Source: Syntrophobacterales bacterium (lineage in GTDB: Bacteria > Desulfobacterota > Desulfobaccia > Desulfobaccales > 0-14-0-80-60-11). From it: a stretch of DNA of 64,000 nucleotides. Of the stretch, positions 29,745 to 38,372 are shown in pieces; the stretch's first letter is position 1, and each line of letters begins with the position of its first letter. The DNA lies in the NCBI GenBank assembly GCA_020060385.1, contig JAGVAH010000082.1, positions 114,138-178,137 of the forward strand, written 5' to 3'. Made by a program: the position numbers and the translations under genes. The notes beneath the pieces were generated by a model. It searched no databases and was not told the origin of the DNA. It saw nothing but the letters and a program-made list of their open reading frames with translations.

Positions 29745-29767
29745 ATGGTGGGCCATGCCCACCCTAC
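29745..29767. repeat. ATGGTGGGCCATGCCCACCCTAC repeat (right copy, inverted)
   Basis: Reverse complement of 28743-28765 with one mismatch. Confidence 0.75.
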
Positions 29768-29771
29768 ACCA

Positions 29772-30509
29772 ATGCTGAAGATCAGAAACCTCTACGCCTA
29801 CTACGGCTCCCTGCCCGCGTTGAGCGGCGTCACCTGCCATGTGCGGGAAGGGGAGATCGTCACTTTGATCGGCGCCAACGGCGCGGGCAAGACTACCTTG
29901 CTCAACGCCATCTGCGGGTGTGTGCGCTGGCAGGGGGAGATCATCTATAACGGCGGCGTCCTCAGCGGCCGGGCCCCGGAGGAGCTGGTGGGCTTGGGGA
30001 TTTCCCAGGTGCCGGAAGGCCGCCAGCTCTTTGCGCCCATGACCGTGGCCGAAAACTTGGAGCTGGGGGCCTACCACCGCCATAGCCGGGTCAACCGCAG
30101 CGCCGTCGCCCTGGATCTGGAGCGGGTCTTTCGCCTTTTCCCACGTCTGGAAGAACGACTCACCCAGAAGGCGGGCACCTTGAGCGGCGGCGAACAGCAG
30201 ATGCTGGCCATTGGCCGGGCCCTGATGGCCCGCCCCCAACTGCTGCTCCTGGACGAACCCTCCCTGGGCCTGGCCCCCATCGTGGTGGAGCAAATCCTGG
30301 CCACCTTGAGGAACCTCTGCAAAGAAGGGATGACCATCCTCCTGGTGGAGCAAAACGCCCGGGCTGCGCTGAAGGTGGCCCACCGGGCCTACGTCCTGGA
30401 GACCGGGCGCATCATCTTGAGCGGCGCGGCCCAGGACCTGCTGGCCGACCGCCAGGTGACCCGGGCCTACCTGGGCCGGGATTACAAGGAATTTACCGAA
30501 GGCAGGTAA
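29772..30509 (+). CDS. livF: ABC transporter ATP-binding protein LivF-like
   Basis: GANGAGKTTLLNAICG, LSGGEQQMLAIGRALM, LLLDEPSLGLAP. Confidence 0.93.
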   Translation: MLKIRNLYAYYGSLPALSGVTCHVREGEIVTLIGANGAGKTTLLNAICGCVRWQGEIIYNGGVLSGRAPEELVGLGISQVPEGRQLFAPMTVAENLELGAYHRHSRVNRSAVALDLERVFRLFPRLEERLTQKAGTLSGGEQQMLAIGRALMARPQLLLLDEPSLGLAPIVVEQILATLRNLCKEGMTILLVEQNARAALKVAHRAYVLETGRIILSGAAQDLLADRQVTRAYLGRDYKEFTEGR

Positions 30510-30531
30510 GAAATAAAGACTTCACCACGGA

Positions 30532-30606
30532 GACACAGAGGACACAGAGATTCACAGAGAATATTCTCTCTGTGCCACCCTGTGCTCTCTGTGTCTCTGC
30601 GGTAAA
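30532..30606. repeat. Palindromic repeat TCACCACGGAGACACAGAGGACACAGAG...CTCTGTGTCTCTGCGGTAAA
   Basis: Inverted arms; related copy at 35638-35763; half arm at 1130-1171. Confidence 0.85.
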
Positions 30607-30628
30607 GAATTTAGGGGAGGTAAGAGCC

Positions 30629-31897
30629 GTGCGCCAGCCCGAATTTGAGGCCATGGACCGGGAAGAACTGGAACTGCTGCAGTTGGAGCGCCTCCAGTCC
30701 ACCCTGACCCGGGCTTTTCGCCAGGTGAAGTATTACCGCCGCCAGTTCGAGGGCCTGGGGCTGGGGTTGGACTCCATCCGGGAGCTCCGGGATCTGGCCC
30801 GGCTGCCTTTTACCACCCGGGAGGTCCTGTCGGAGAATTACCCTTACGGGCTCTTTGCCGTACCCCTCCGGGACATCGTCCGCATCCTCTCCTCCCCGGG
30901 CACCACGGAAAAGCCCCTGGTGGTGGGCTACGCCGCCCAGGACGTGAAGCTCTGGCTGGAACTCCTGGCCCGCCTGTACACCGCCGCGGGCGTGGGCCGG
31001 GAGGACATCGTGCAACTCATCCTGCCCCCGGGCCTGGCCAACTGGCGCCGGGACCTCCAGGCCGGGGCCGAATACCTGGGGGCCTCGGTGATCCCCGCGG
31101 CCACCCTCAATTTCGTTAAAGAACTGATGGTCATGCGGGACTACAAGACCTCGGTCCTGGTCACCACCCCCTCCCTGGCCCGCCACCTGCTCACAGTCAT
31201 GGACCGGCTCCATCTCTCCTCCGTGGAGTTGAGTTTGAAGAAGGCCCTGCTGGTGGCCGCGCCCCTGCCGGGGGAGGTCCGCCGGGAAATCGAGGAAGGC
31301 TTCCAGATCAAAGTGGCCACCGCCTACGGCATCACCGAGGTCATGGGGCCGGGCCTGGCTTTCAGTTGCGAGTTCAACCAGGGGTTTCATTTCTCCGAGG
31401 ACCATTTTTATCCGGAGATCGTTGACCCGGCCAGCGGCCAGGCGGCCCCGCCGGGCGCGTCCGGGGAACTGGTGATCACCACCCTGAGCACCGTGGCTTT
31501 TCCCCTGGTGCGCTTCCGGAGCGGCGACCGGGCCCACCTGGTTAAGGAACCCTGCCCCTGCGGCCGCAGCCTGGTGCGTCTGGGGGCCATCTCCGGACGG
31601 GTGGACGCCATCTTCTCCGTGGGGGGCATCAAGGTCCACCCGGACCAGCTCCGCTTGCTGCTCACCGCGGTCATGGGGGGGCACGCCCCCTCCTGCCGCT
31701 GGCAGGTAACCATCGAGGACGGCCTGGAAGTCCTGGATATCGACATTACCCTGGATGAAGCCATCTTCTCCGACGAAGTCAAGGCCCTGGAGGGCCTGGG
31801 TCGCCGGGCCCGGCGCCACCTCCAGGACCATTTGGGGATCAACGCCAGGATTACTTTGAAGGAGGCAGACTCGCCGGTGCAAAAAGGGGAAGGTTAA
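30629..31897 (+). CDS. Phenylacetate-CoA ligase family protein (second copy)
   Basis: Same domain layout as 21555-22856; ATP-binding loop reads LSSPGTTEKPLVVGYA; GTG start at 30629 behind GGGGAGG. Confidence 0.85.
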   Translation: MRQPEFEAMDREELELLQLERLQSTLTRAFRQVKYYRRQFEGLGLGLDSIRELRDLARLPFTTREVLSENYPYGLFAVPLRDIVRILSSPGTTEKPLVVGYAAQDVKLWLELLARLYTAAGVGREDIVQLILPPGLANWRRDLQAGAEYLGASVIPAATLNFVKELMVMRDYKTSVLVTTPSLARHLLTVMDRLHLSSVELSLKKALLVAAPLPGEVRREIEEGFQIKVATAYGITEVMGPGLAFSCEFNQGFHFSEDHFYPEIVDPASGQAAPPGASGELVITTLSTVAFPLVRFRSGDRAHLVKEPCPCGRSLVRLGAISGRVDAIFSVGGIKVHPDQLRLLLTAVMGGHAPSCRWQVTIEDGLEVLDIDITLDEAIFSDEVKALEGLGRRARRHLQDHLGINARITLKEADSPVQKGEG

Positions 31898-32058
31898 TTT
31901 TTTTAACAACCATCTGCATTTTTGGAGATTTTGACTTTATCAATATTTTATTCGACCAAAAGTTTTGTAATAAATAATTTTGCTGACGCCCATCTCAGCC
32001 CCGGCCAGTTAGGCGCGACGCAACACCTTTCATCAATAAGTTCCAGGATAATTAACTG

Positions 32059-32084
32059 GGTGGCCCGGGGGAGCCACCTTTTTT
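32059..32084 (+). terminator. Rho-independent terminator
   Basis: GGTGGC-loop-GCCACC followed by TTTTTT. Confidence 0.8.
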
Positions 32085-32146
32085 ATTGACAAAATTATTT
32101 ATTTTTAAATATTATGGCTGTATTAATTGCTTTCAAGGGGGGAGCC

Positions 32147-32989
32147 ATGAAAGTATTACGGGTAAAGTGGGTACTATTATTGTTGGTGGTTTTACTGGCT
32201 ATGCCGGGATTAGCCCGGGGGGAGATGTACGTTGAGGCCTACCTGGGAGGTATGCAAGGGGCGAACGCAGGCATGAACGCCACCAGCAACCATCCTGGCG
32301 GACTTTTTCAAACTGTGGAACAACATGATATTTCCGGGAAATTAGACCCGGCAGTCATCGGCGGCTTAAAAATCGGCACCTGGTTCGTCAAAGAAGGTTT
32401 CCTGGGGATGAATTACCCCGACTGGATGAAATACTTCGGCTTTTACCTGGATTTCAGCTTCCACCGCCTTAATTTCCGCAACCAATCAGGAAAGACCACG
32501 GCGTATGATAACTTTTTAAACATCCCCCGGGGTTCTGTCGGCACCACCAACCTTTTTTTCAGTGAAGGGACCGCGGCCACCCTGGCCTTTATGTTTGCCG
32601 GGCGTTATGGTTTCCTGCCGGACTCCGAGGTTCCTTTTGGGCGTCTCCAGCCCTATGTGGCGGTGGGTCCCGCGATCCTCTTCACCACCCAGCATCCCCG
32701 GCTCAGCAGCACCTCTTACTGGCTGACCATTGCCCCGCCTGTCCCTTTTCCCTACAGCCTCAAACCCCACTCCGACTCCTCGGTGAACATCGCCCTGGCG
32801 TTGGACGCCGGTATTCGCTATATGTGCTTGAAAAACGTGTCCCTGGATCTGTCCTTCAAGTACCGTTATGCTCGAGCCAATTACACTTACAGCTATGTCG
32901 ATCCTCTGGATGGAACCCAACAGGGCTTCTCTTTGAATCCTAATTATAATCTCTTCAGCGCCCAGATGGGCGCGGCCTACCATTTCTAA
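32147..32989 (+). CDS. Outer-membrane beta-barrel-like protein
   Basis: Signal peptide; MYVEAYLGGMQ start and terminal aromatic LFSAQMGAAYHF. Confidence 0.7.
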   Translation: MKVLRVKWVLLLLVVLLAMPGLARGEMYVEAYLGGMQGANAGMNATSNHPGGLFQTVEQHDISGKLDPAVIGGLKIGTWFVKEGFLGMNYPDWMKYFGFYLDFSFHRLNFRNQSGKTTAYDNFLNIPRGSVGTTNLFFSEGTAATLAFMFAGRYGFLPDSEVPFGRLQPYVAVGPAILFTTQHPRLSSTSYWLTIAPPVPFPYSLKPHSDSSVNIALALDAGIRYMCLKNVSLDLSFKYRYARANYTYSYVDPLDGTQQGFSLNPNYNLFSAQMGAAYHF

Positions 32990-33014
32990 AGGATAGTCCC
33001 AGAGAAATCGAGGA

Positions 33015-33040
33015 GGCGGCCTCCGGGCCGCCTTTTTTTT
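33015..33040 (+). terminator. Rho-independent terminator
   Basis: GGCGGCCtccgGGCCGCC followed by TTTTTTTT. Confidence 0.92.
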
Positions 33041-33209
33041 AAAAGATTTTTCTCCTCCCGGCCCTATCTTTTCCTTACTCCTCGGCCAATCTCTTCGGAA
33101 ACCCCCAAATTTTCTGATTTACCTCCCGGGAAAAATGACCTAATATACAAACTTCATAATCAGTTAAACCTGCATCACCAACTACCTGGCAGAAATTAGG
33201 AGGATAATT

Positions 33210-34343
33210 ATGACCGGTTTTCGCAGGATGGTGGTTTTAGTCAGCGTCTTTTTATTGGTAACCGGGGGCCTGGCCTGGGGGGCCGAGCCCATCAAGATGG
33301 GCGCAGTGATGCGCCTGTCCATCGGCTCGGAACATGGCATCCCCTGTACCCGGGGAGCAGAGATGGCCGTGGACGAAGTCAACAAGGCCGGGGGCATCAA
33401 CGGCCGCCAGGTTAAACTCATTGTGGAAGACGAAAAGGACTCTCCAGCAGCTGCAGTCAGCGCCGTGCAAAAACTCGTCAATGTTGACAAAGTCGTGGCC
33501 ATAGTGGGCCCCATGACCTCCGGGGCCATGATGGCCGCAGGCAAGACCGCGGATGACGCCAAAGTGGTAGCCGTCAGCCCCACCTCCACCACCCCCAAGT
33601 TGAGTGGCTATGGCGCTTATCTCTACCGTGGCTGCTCCCGTATCGACAAGCAGGCTGAAGTCCTGACCGATTACGTGGGCAAGAAATGGAAGCCCAAGAC
33701 CGTGGCCATCTTCTTTTCCAACGAACCCTACGGCAAAGGCTGCGCCGCACTCTTCGAAAAGTTCTTCGAGAAGAACGGCATAAAAGTGGTTGCCAAGGAA
33801 TCCTTCAACCGGGGTGCCCGGGACTTCAAGAGCGAGCTTACCAAGATCAAGGCCGCCAAGCCGGATATCCTCTTCATTCCCGGCTACACCCCGGAGACTG
33901 CGCCCGCCGCGGCCCAGGCACGGCAGTTGGGCATGAAGCAGAAAATTTTAGGGGTTTATGGCGATATGGACCCGGTTTATATCCAGTTGGCGGGGAAGGC
34001 CGCTGAAGGCCATGTCATCGGCGTGGAGTATGATGAGGGTTACAACACCCCCAAGAACAAGAAGTTCAAAAAAGACTATGAAGCGCTGGTGAAGAAAAAC
34101 AAAGATCCTTATAACATCATGTTCGCGGCCCTATCTTACGACGTTGCCTCCATGATTCTGGAAGGCATGAAGAAAAATGGCCCCACCGCCGAGGACATTA
34201 AGAAGTACCTGGATAACATGAAAGACTTCGACGGTGTCACCGGTAAACTATCCTTCAACAAGACCCATGACGTCACCAGGGCCGGCACCGAAGGCGTCTA
34301 TATCGTGGAAGTCAAAGGCGGCAAGTATGTCAAGGTGAAGTGA
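33210..34343 (+). CDS. ABC transporter substrate-binding protein, branched-chain amino acid type
   Basis: Signal peptide; IKMGAVMRLSIGSEHGIPCTRGAEMAVDEVNKAGGINGRQVKLIVEDEKDSP. Confidence 0.9.
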   Translation: MTGFRRMVVLVSVFLLVTGGLAWGAEPIKMGAVMRLSIGSEHGIPCTRGAEMAVDEVNKAGGINGRQVKLIVEDEKDSPAAAVSAVQKLVNVDKVVAIVGPMTSGAMMAAGKTADDAKVVAVSPTSTTPKLSGYGAYLYRGCSRIDKQAEVLTDYVGKKWKPKTVAIFFSNEPYGKGCAALFEKFFEKNGIKVVAKESFNRGARDFKSELTKIKAAKPDILFIPGYTPETAPAAAQARQLGMKQKILGVYGDMDPVYIQLAGKAAEGHVIGVEYDEGYNTPKNKKFKKDYEALVKKNKDPYNIMFAALSYDVASMILEGMKKNGPTAEDIKKYLDNMKDFDGVTGKLSFNKTHDVTRAGTEGVYIVEVKGGKYVKVK

Positions 34344-34410
34344 GGAAATGCCTTTGGGGAGGGGTTCAGCAGACTTGGCTACCAACCCCTCTCCCTGAAT
34401 TCCTTTTGTG

Positions 34411-34465
34411 CAAAAAAAATAGGGCCTAAATCGGAGCCAATGGCTGCGACTCAGGCCCTTTTTTT
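34411..34465. terminator. Bidirectional terminator between convergent genes
   Basis: AAAAAAAATAGGGCCT ... AGGCCCTTTTTTT. Confidence 0.8.
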
Positions 34466-34516
34466 GGGGGTGGGGAAGAAGAGCGGAGGGAGGGGGCTAA
34501 CCCTTTTTTTATCCCT

Positions 34517-34705
34517 CTACTTCTCCACCAGGATGACCTTGTGGTTCACCAGGTTGAGGCTCTGGATGGAGGCCTTGACAATTTTTTGTTCCCCGAAGAT
34601 GCTCACCAGTCTTAAGTTTTCCCCGTCCGGTTCGATGAGGTCCACGTCCGAGAGCAGCAGTTCTTCCTTGCCATCCTTCAAAATATAGGCCGCAGCTTCA
34701 CACAT
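34517..34705 (-). CDS. cooT: CooT-family nickel-binding protein
   Basis: MCEAAAYILKDGKEELLLSDVDLIEPDGENLRLVSIFGEQKIVKASIQSLNLVNHKVILVE resembles CooT. Confidence 0.75.
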   Translation of the reverse strand: MCEAAAYILKDGKEELLLSDVDLIEPDGENLRLVSIFGEQKIVKASIQSLNLVNHKVILVEK

Positions 34706-35117
34706 GGCTAATAATCTCCTTTAGGCGGTGGCTGACGATTTTTTCCACCAGGTGGGGCAGAGGCTCGGGAGAGAGACCCACGATCTCCACCTTCTCCTGG
34801 GTTAAAGGCAATAAAATCTTGGGCGCGGCCGCAGAGGCGATGGCCGCGGCCATCTTCGGGGTGACCTCCCCCATCATGGAGTTGGCCAGGACGATGGAGA
34901 GGCACCCCAGAATGACATCCACCTGGGTCACTGTCCAACAGATGGCGTTTTCGCCGCTCGCGCCCCGGTTGGCCCGGGCCTTCATCATCTGCGCGGTGGC
35001 CACCGCGTTGGTCCCTAAGGCGATGACTTCATGGTCTTCCTGGTAAACCTCTTTCAGGCGCTTGATGAGCGCGGCGCCGATGCCGCCCCCCTGGCCGTCA
35101 ATGACGCAGATCCGCAT
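34698..35117 (-). CDS. DUF3842 family protein
   Basis: MRICVIDGQGGGIGAALIKRLK, ALGTNAVATAQMMKARANRGASGENAI. Confidence 0.8.
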   Translation of the reverse strand: MRICVIDGQGGGIGAALIKRLKEVYQEDHEVIALGTNAVATAQMMKARANRGASGENAICWTVTQVDVILGCLSIVLANSMMGEVTPKMAAAIASAAAPKILLPLTQEKVEIVGLSPEPLPHLVEKIVSHRLKEIISHV

Positions 35118-35118
35118 C

Positions 35119-35610
35119 TTACCCCTTATTCAGGCCGAACTTCTCCCGGAGCTTGTGATAGACGATCTCCGGCACCATGCCTTCGATATTGCCTCCGTGG
35201 ACGGCGGCTTCCTTGAGGATACTGGAGCTCAGGAAAACCCACCGGAGGCCGGTCATTAAAAACACGGTCTCGATTTCCGGTTCCAGGCGGCGGTTCATCA
35301 TGGCCAACTGAAACTCGTATTCGAAGTCGGTGACCGCTCTCAGCCCCCGGAGGATGGCCCGGGCCTTCTTTTCCCGGGCGTAATCCACCAGCAGACCGGT
35401 GAAGGTGTCGATGGACACCTGGGGATGGTCCTGGAGGGAGACCCGGATCATTTCCATGCGCTCTTCAATGGTGAAGAGGCACTGCTTGGTGGGGTTCCAG
35501 GCCACGGCCACGATGATGTGGTCAAAAATCTTCAAGGCCCGCTGCAAGAGATCCAGGTGGCCGTTGGTGATGGGATCGAAGGAACCGGGGTATACTGCGA
35601 TGTCAGGCAT
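35119..35610 (-). CDS. coaD: Phosphopantetheine adenylyltransferase
   Basis: AVYPGSFDPITNGHLDLLQRA; RGLRAVTDFEYEFQLAMMNR. Confidence 0.95.
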   Translation of the reverse strand: MPDIAVYPGSFDPITNGHLDLLQRALKIFDHIIVAVAWNPTKQCLFTIEERMEMIRVSLQDHPQVSIDTFTGLLVDYAREKKARAILRGLRAVTDFEYEFQLAMMNRRLEPEIETVFLMTGLRWVFLSSSILKEAAVHGGNIEGMVPEIVYHKLREKFGLNKG

Positions 35611-35637
35611 GAGCCTGGTTTCTCCTAAAAAAGATTT

Positions 35638-35763
35638 ACCACAGAGGCACAGAGAACACAGAGGAGCATAGAGGTAATACTATTATGCTTTGGGGTTTTA
35701 CGCCAATGTATAATAACTTGTCTTCTCGGTGTAACTCTGTGATCTCTGTGTCTCCGTGGTGAA
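35638..35763. repeat. Hybrid palindromic repeat: ACCACAGAGGCACAGAG arms around core TATGCTTTGGGGTTTTACGCCAATGTATA
   Basis: Arms match the 30532 family, core matches 27733/53871. Confidence 0.8.
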
Positions 35764-35767
35764 GCAT

Positions 35768-36325
35768 TTATCCGCCTAACGCAACTTGATAAAAGGCCAC
35801 CTGGGTGTCGCCGTAGCGCCGCAACTCCCGGAGTTCCAGGGAGCCCGCGGCCTCCGGCAACCGGTCCCGGCGGCTGTGTTCCGCCACCACCCAGGCGCCG
35901 GGGTTCATGATCCCCGCGGCCTCCAGGGCTTGCAGCGCGGCCGCCGCCTTTTCCCCGCCGTAGGGCGGGTCCAGGAAGGCCAGGTCGAATTTCTCGCCTT
36001 TGACCGCCAATTTCTTTAAAGCCCGGAGCACGGGCAGGGGCAGCACCCGGGTCCGGGCCTCCAGGGCCAGACTCGCCAGGTTACGCCCCAAGACCTGCAG
36101 GGATTCCGGGTGGTCCTCCACAAAGACCGCGTTTTTGGCCCCCCGGCTCAGGGCCTCGAGGCCCAGGGCGCCGGTGCCCGCGAAGAGGTCCAGTACCCGG
36201 GCCTCCGCCACAGCGTCGCCCAGGATATTGAACACCGCCTCCCGGACCTTGGCCCCGGTGGGCCGCATCCGGCCCTTGACTGGCGCCAGGCGGCGGCCCT
36301 TGAGGGAACCGGCGATTATACGCAA
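35768..36325 (-). CDS. rsmD: 16S rRNA (guanine(966)-N(2))-methyltransferase RsmD
   Basis: MRIIAGSLKGRRLAPVKG, VLDLFAGTGALGLEALSRGA, FLDPPYG. Confidence 0.93.
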   Translation of the reverse strand: MRIIAGSLKGRRLAPVKGRMRPTGAKVREAVFNILGDAVAEARVLDLFAGTGALGLEALSRGAKNAVFVEDHPESLQVLGRNLASLALEARTRVLPLPVLRALKKLAVKGEKFDLAFLDPPYGGEKAAAALQALEAAGIMNPGAWVVAEHSRRDRLPEAAGSLELRELRRYGDTQVAFYQVALGG

Positions 36326-36445
36326 GAGACTGGTCCTTGGGGGCTGTCGGTGATTTGTAAGCAGTGATCGTTTTCCGTTTTCCGTTTGCTCAAACGGAGG
36401 CTGCTGTCTACTGCTTACTTGTTACTGCTCACTGTCCACTGACTA

Positions 36446-37468
36446 CTATTTCAAATAATCCTGAATCAAAATCTCCGCGATCTGCACCGCGTTGGTGGCT
36501 GCGCCCTTCCGAAGATTATCCGCCACCACCCAGAGGTTGAGGCCGTTTTTGATGGAAAAATCCTCTCGGATGCGCCCCACCAGGGTGAGGTCCTGGCCCG
36601 CGGCCTCCAGGGGCATGGGATACTGGTTCTTGGCCGGGTCGTCCACCACCTTCACCCCCGGGGCTTGGGCCAGTATTTTTTTGGCCTCCGCCACGGTGAG
36701 CTTCTTCTCCGTTTCCAGGTTCACCGACTCGGAGTGGCCGTAGAACACCGGCACCCGCACGGTGGTGGCCGTGACTTCGATGCTGTCGTCCCCCATGATC
36801 TTCTTGGTCTCGTGGACCATCTTCATCTCTTCCTTGGTGTAGCCGTTTTCCAGGAAGACGTCGATATGGGGGAGGCAGTTGAAGGCGATGCGGTGGGGAT
36901 AGACCTTTTTTTCCACCGGCTGGCAGGAAAAGAGGGCCCGGACCTGCGCGGACAGCTCCTCCACCGCCTTCTGGCCGGTGCCGGAGACCGCCTGGTAGGT
37001 GGAGACCACCACCCGCTTGATCCTGGCCGCGGCGTGCAAGGGCTGCAGCACCACCACCATCTGGATGGTGGAGCAGTTGGGATTGGCGATGATCCCCCGG
37101 TTGGTATACAAGGCAATGTCCTGGGGGTTCACTTCCGGCACCACCAGGGGGATCTCCGGGTCCATGCGCCAGGCGCTGGAGTTGTCCACCACCACCGCGC
37201 CCGCGTCCGCAGCCATGGGGCCGTATTCCTTGCTGATGGAACCCCCCGCGGAGAACAGGGCGATATCTATATCTTTGAAGGAGTCCTTGGTCAATACCTC
37301 CACCTGGATTTCCTTGCCCAGATAGGTGACCTTCTTGCCCAGGGAACGTTCCGAGGCCAGGGGAAACAACTGGGCCACGGGAAAGCGCCTCTCTTCCAGG
37401 CAGGCCACCATCTGCTGGCCCACCGCGCCGGTGGCGCCCACGACTGCCACTCTATATGAGCCACTCAT
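36446..37468 (-). CDS. asd: Aspartate-semialdehyde dehydrogenase
   Basis: VAVVGATGAVGQQMV, IIANPNCSTIQMV, VSTYQAVSGTGQKAVEEL. Confidence 0.95.
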   Translation of the reverse strand: MSGSYRVAVVGATGAVGQQMVACLEERRFPVAQLFPLASERSLGKKVTYLGKEIQVEVLTKDSFKDIDIALFSAGGSISKEYGPMAADAGAVVVDNSSAWRMDPEIPLVVPEVNPQDIALYTNRGIIANPNCSTIQMVVVLQPLHAAARIKRVVVSTYQAVSGTGQKAVEELSAQVRALFSCQPVEKKVYPHRIAFNCLPHIDVFLENGYTKEEMKMVHETKKIMGDDSIEVTATTVRVPVFYGHSESVNLETEKKLTVAEAKKILAQAPGVKVVDDPAKNQYPMPLEAAGQDLTLVGRIREDFSIKNGLNLWVVADNLRKGAATNAVQIAEILIQDYLK

Positions 37469-37577
37469 CTCTTTATAATTCTCCCATCGATACCGAGACT
37501 CTCTCAGCTTTCAGAAGCTTTCAGCTATCAGCTGTCAGCTAAAAGACGGTTACGACATTCAATTTTTATTTCTGTAA

Positions 37578-38303
37578 GTCATCCTAAGCGAAGCGAGGGA
37601 TCTCGTATTTTACTTTTATCGTGCTGCTGTGGGGCGTGCGGCTTTTTACGCTTCCCTACCAGCAGATGGTTGTGCGTTCCTTGCTATCCTTTTCCGTCCC
37701 TGCATAGAGAATGCCCAAGGCCCCATTCATTCTGGAAACGTGAAATCATTCTGAAGATGATCCCCAATCGGCTCACCACGGTGCCTCAGCACATCACACC
37801 AAGCAGACTGCGCTATGCGAAGATGCTGGCATAGGTTCTCGGGGGTGATGGCTTCCACCGCGTCGTATTTTGGGGAACCAAAATGCCGAAGTGAATCATA
37901 CACATCGATAAATTTCACAAAGTCGTCGGATACCGGATGCCCGAGTAACTGCTTGTAAGCTTGGCGAGGTGGTAGTACCCTGTCTCCAACGGGGTTAACG
38001 TTTTGGCCAATTAGTTGTGTGACGCTGGTTCCTGCCAGAATCAGGACGACCGCAGCATCGACCACGAAGTCATCCTCTGTGTAATTATCTTCACTTTCAA
38101 GTTTATCGTCATCTTCTCGCACTGAATAGCGCTCCCATTTCTGAAGGAGATGCTTAAAGCCATCAAGTGCAAGGTACCAGAAGTTACGCTGCAAATTGTT
38201 GACATTTGGTCCGTTGCTGTCACCGGATGCAAAATGTCTTCTCATCTTACTTCCTACGAAAAACCAAGAGATTCTTCGGTCGCTCCGCTCACTCAGAATG
38301 ACA
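37578..38303. repeat. Split arms of the GTCATTCTGAG repeat flanking a cargo ORF
   Basis: Left arm GTCATCCTAAGCGAAGCGAGGGATCTCG (37578-37605), right arm AAGAGATTCTTCGGTCGCTCCGCTCACTCAGAATGACA (about 38266-38303). Confidence 0.7.
37727..38245 (-). CDS. Hypothetical protein (cargo between leuB and asd)
   Basis: Well-behaved 172-aa ORF with SD AGGA before ATG; no family recognised. Confidence 0.65.
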   Translation of the reverse strand: MRRHFASGDSNGPNVNNLQRNFWYLALDGFKHLLQKWERYSVREDDDKLESEDNYTEDDFVVDAAVVLILAGTSVTQLIGQNVNPVGDRVLPPRQAYKQLLGHPVSDDFVKFIDVYDSLRHFGSPKYDAVEAITPENLCQHLRIAQSAWCDVLRHRGEPIGDHLQNDFTFPE

Positions 38304-38372
38304 AGAATGGCAACTTTTGGGTCTTATCCTTAAGCTGAAAGCTGAGCGCTGACCGCTGAAAGCTTTCTTTAA

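Noticed and set aside
29745-29771. Extended livF N-terminus MVGHAHPTP
   Set aside because: Encoded by the GTAGGGTGGGC repeat; the same repeat gives MVGLAHPTH in another spurious ORF, so ATG at 29772 is preferred.
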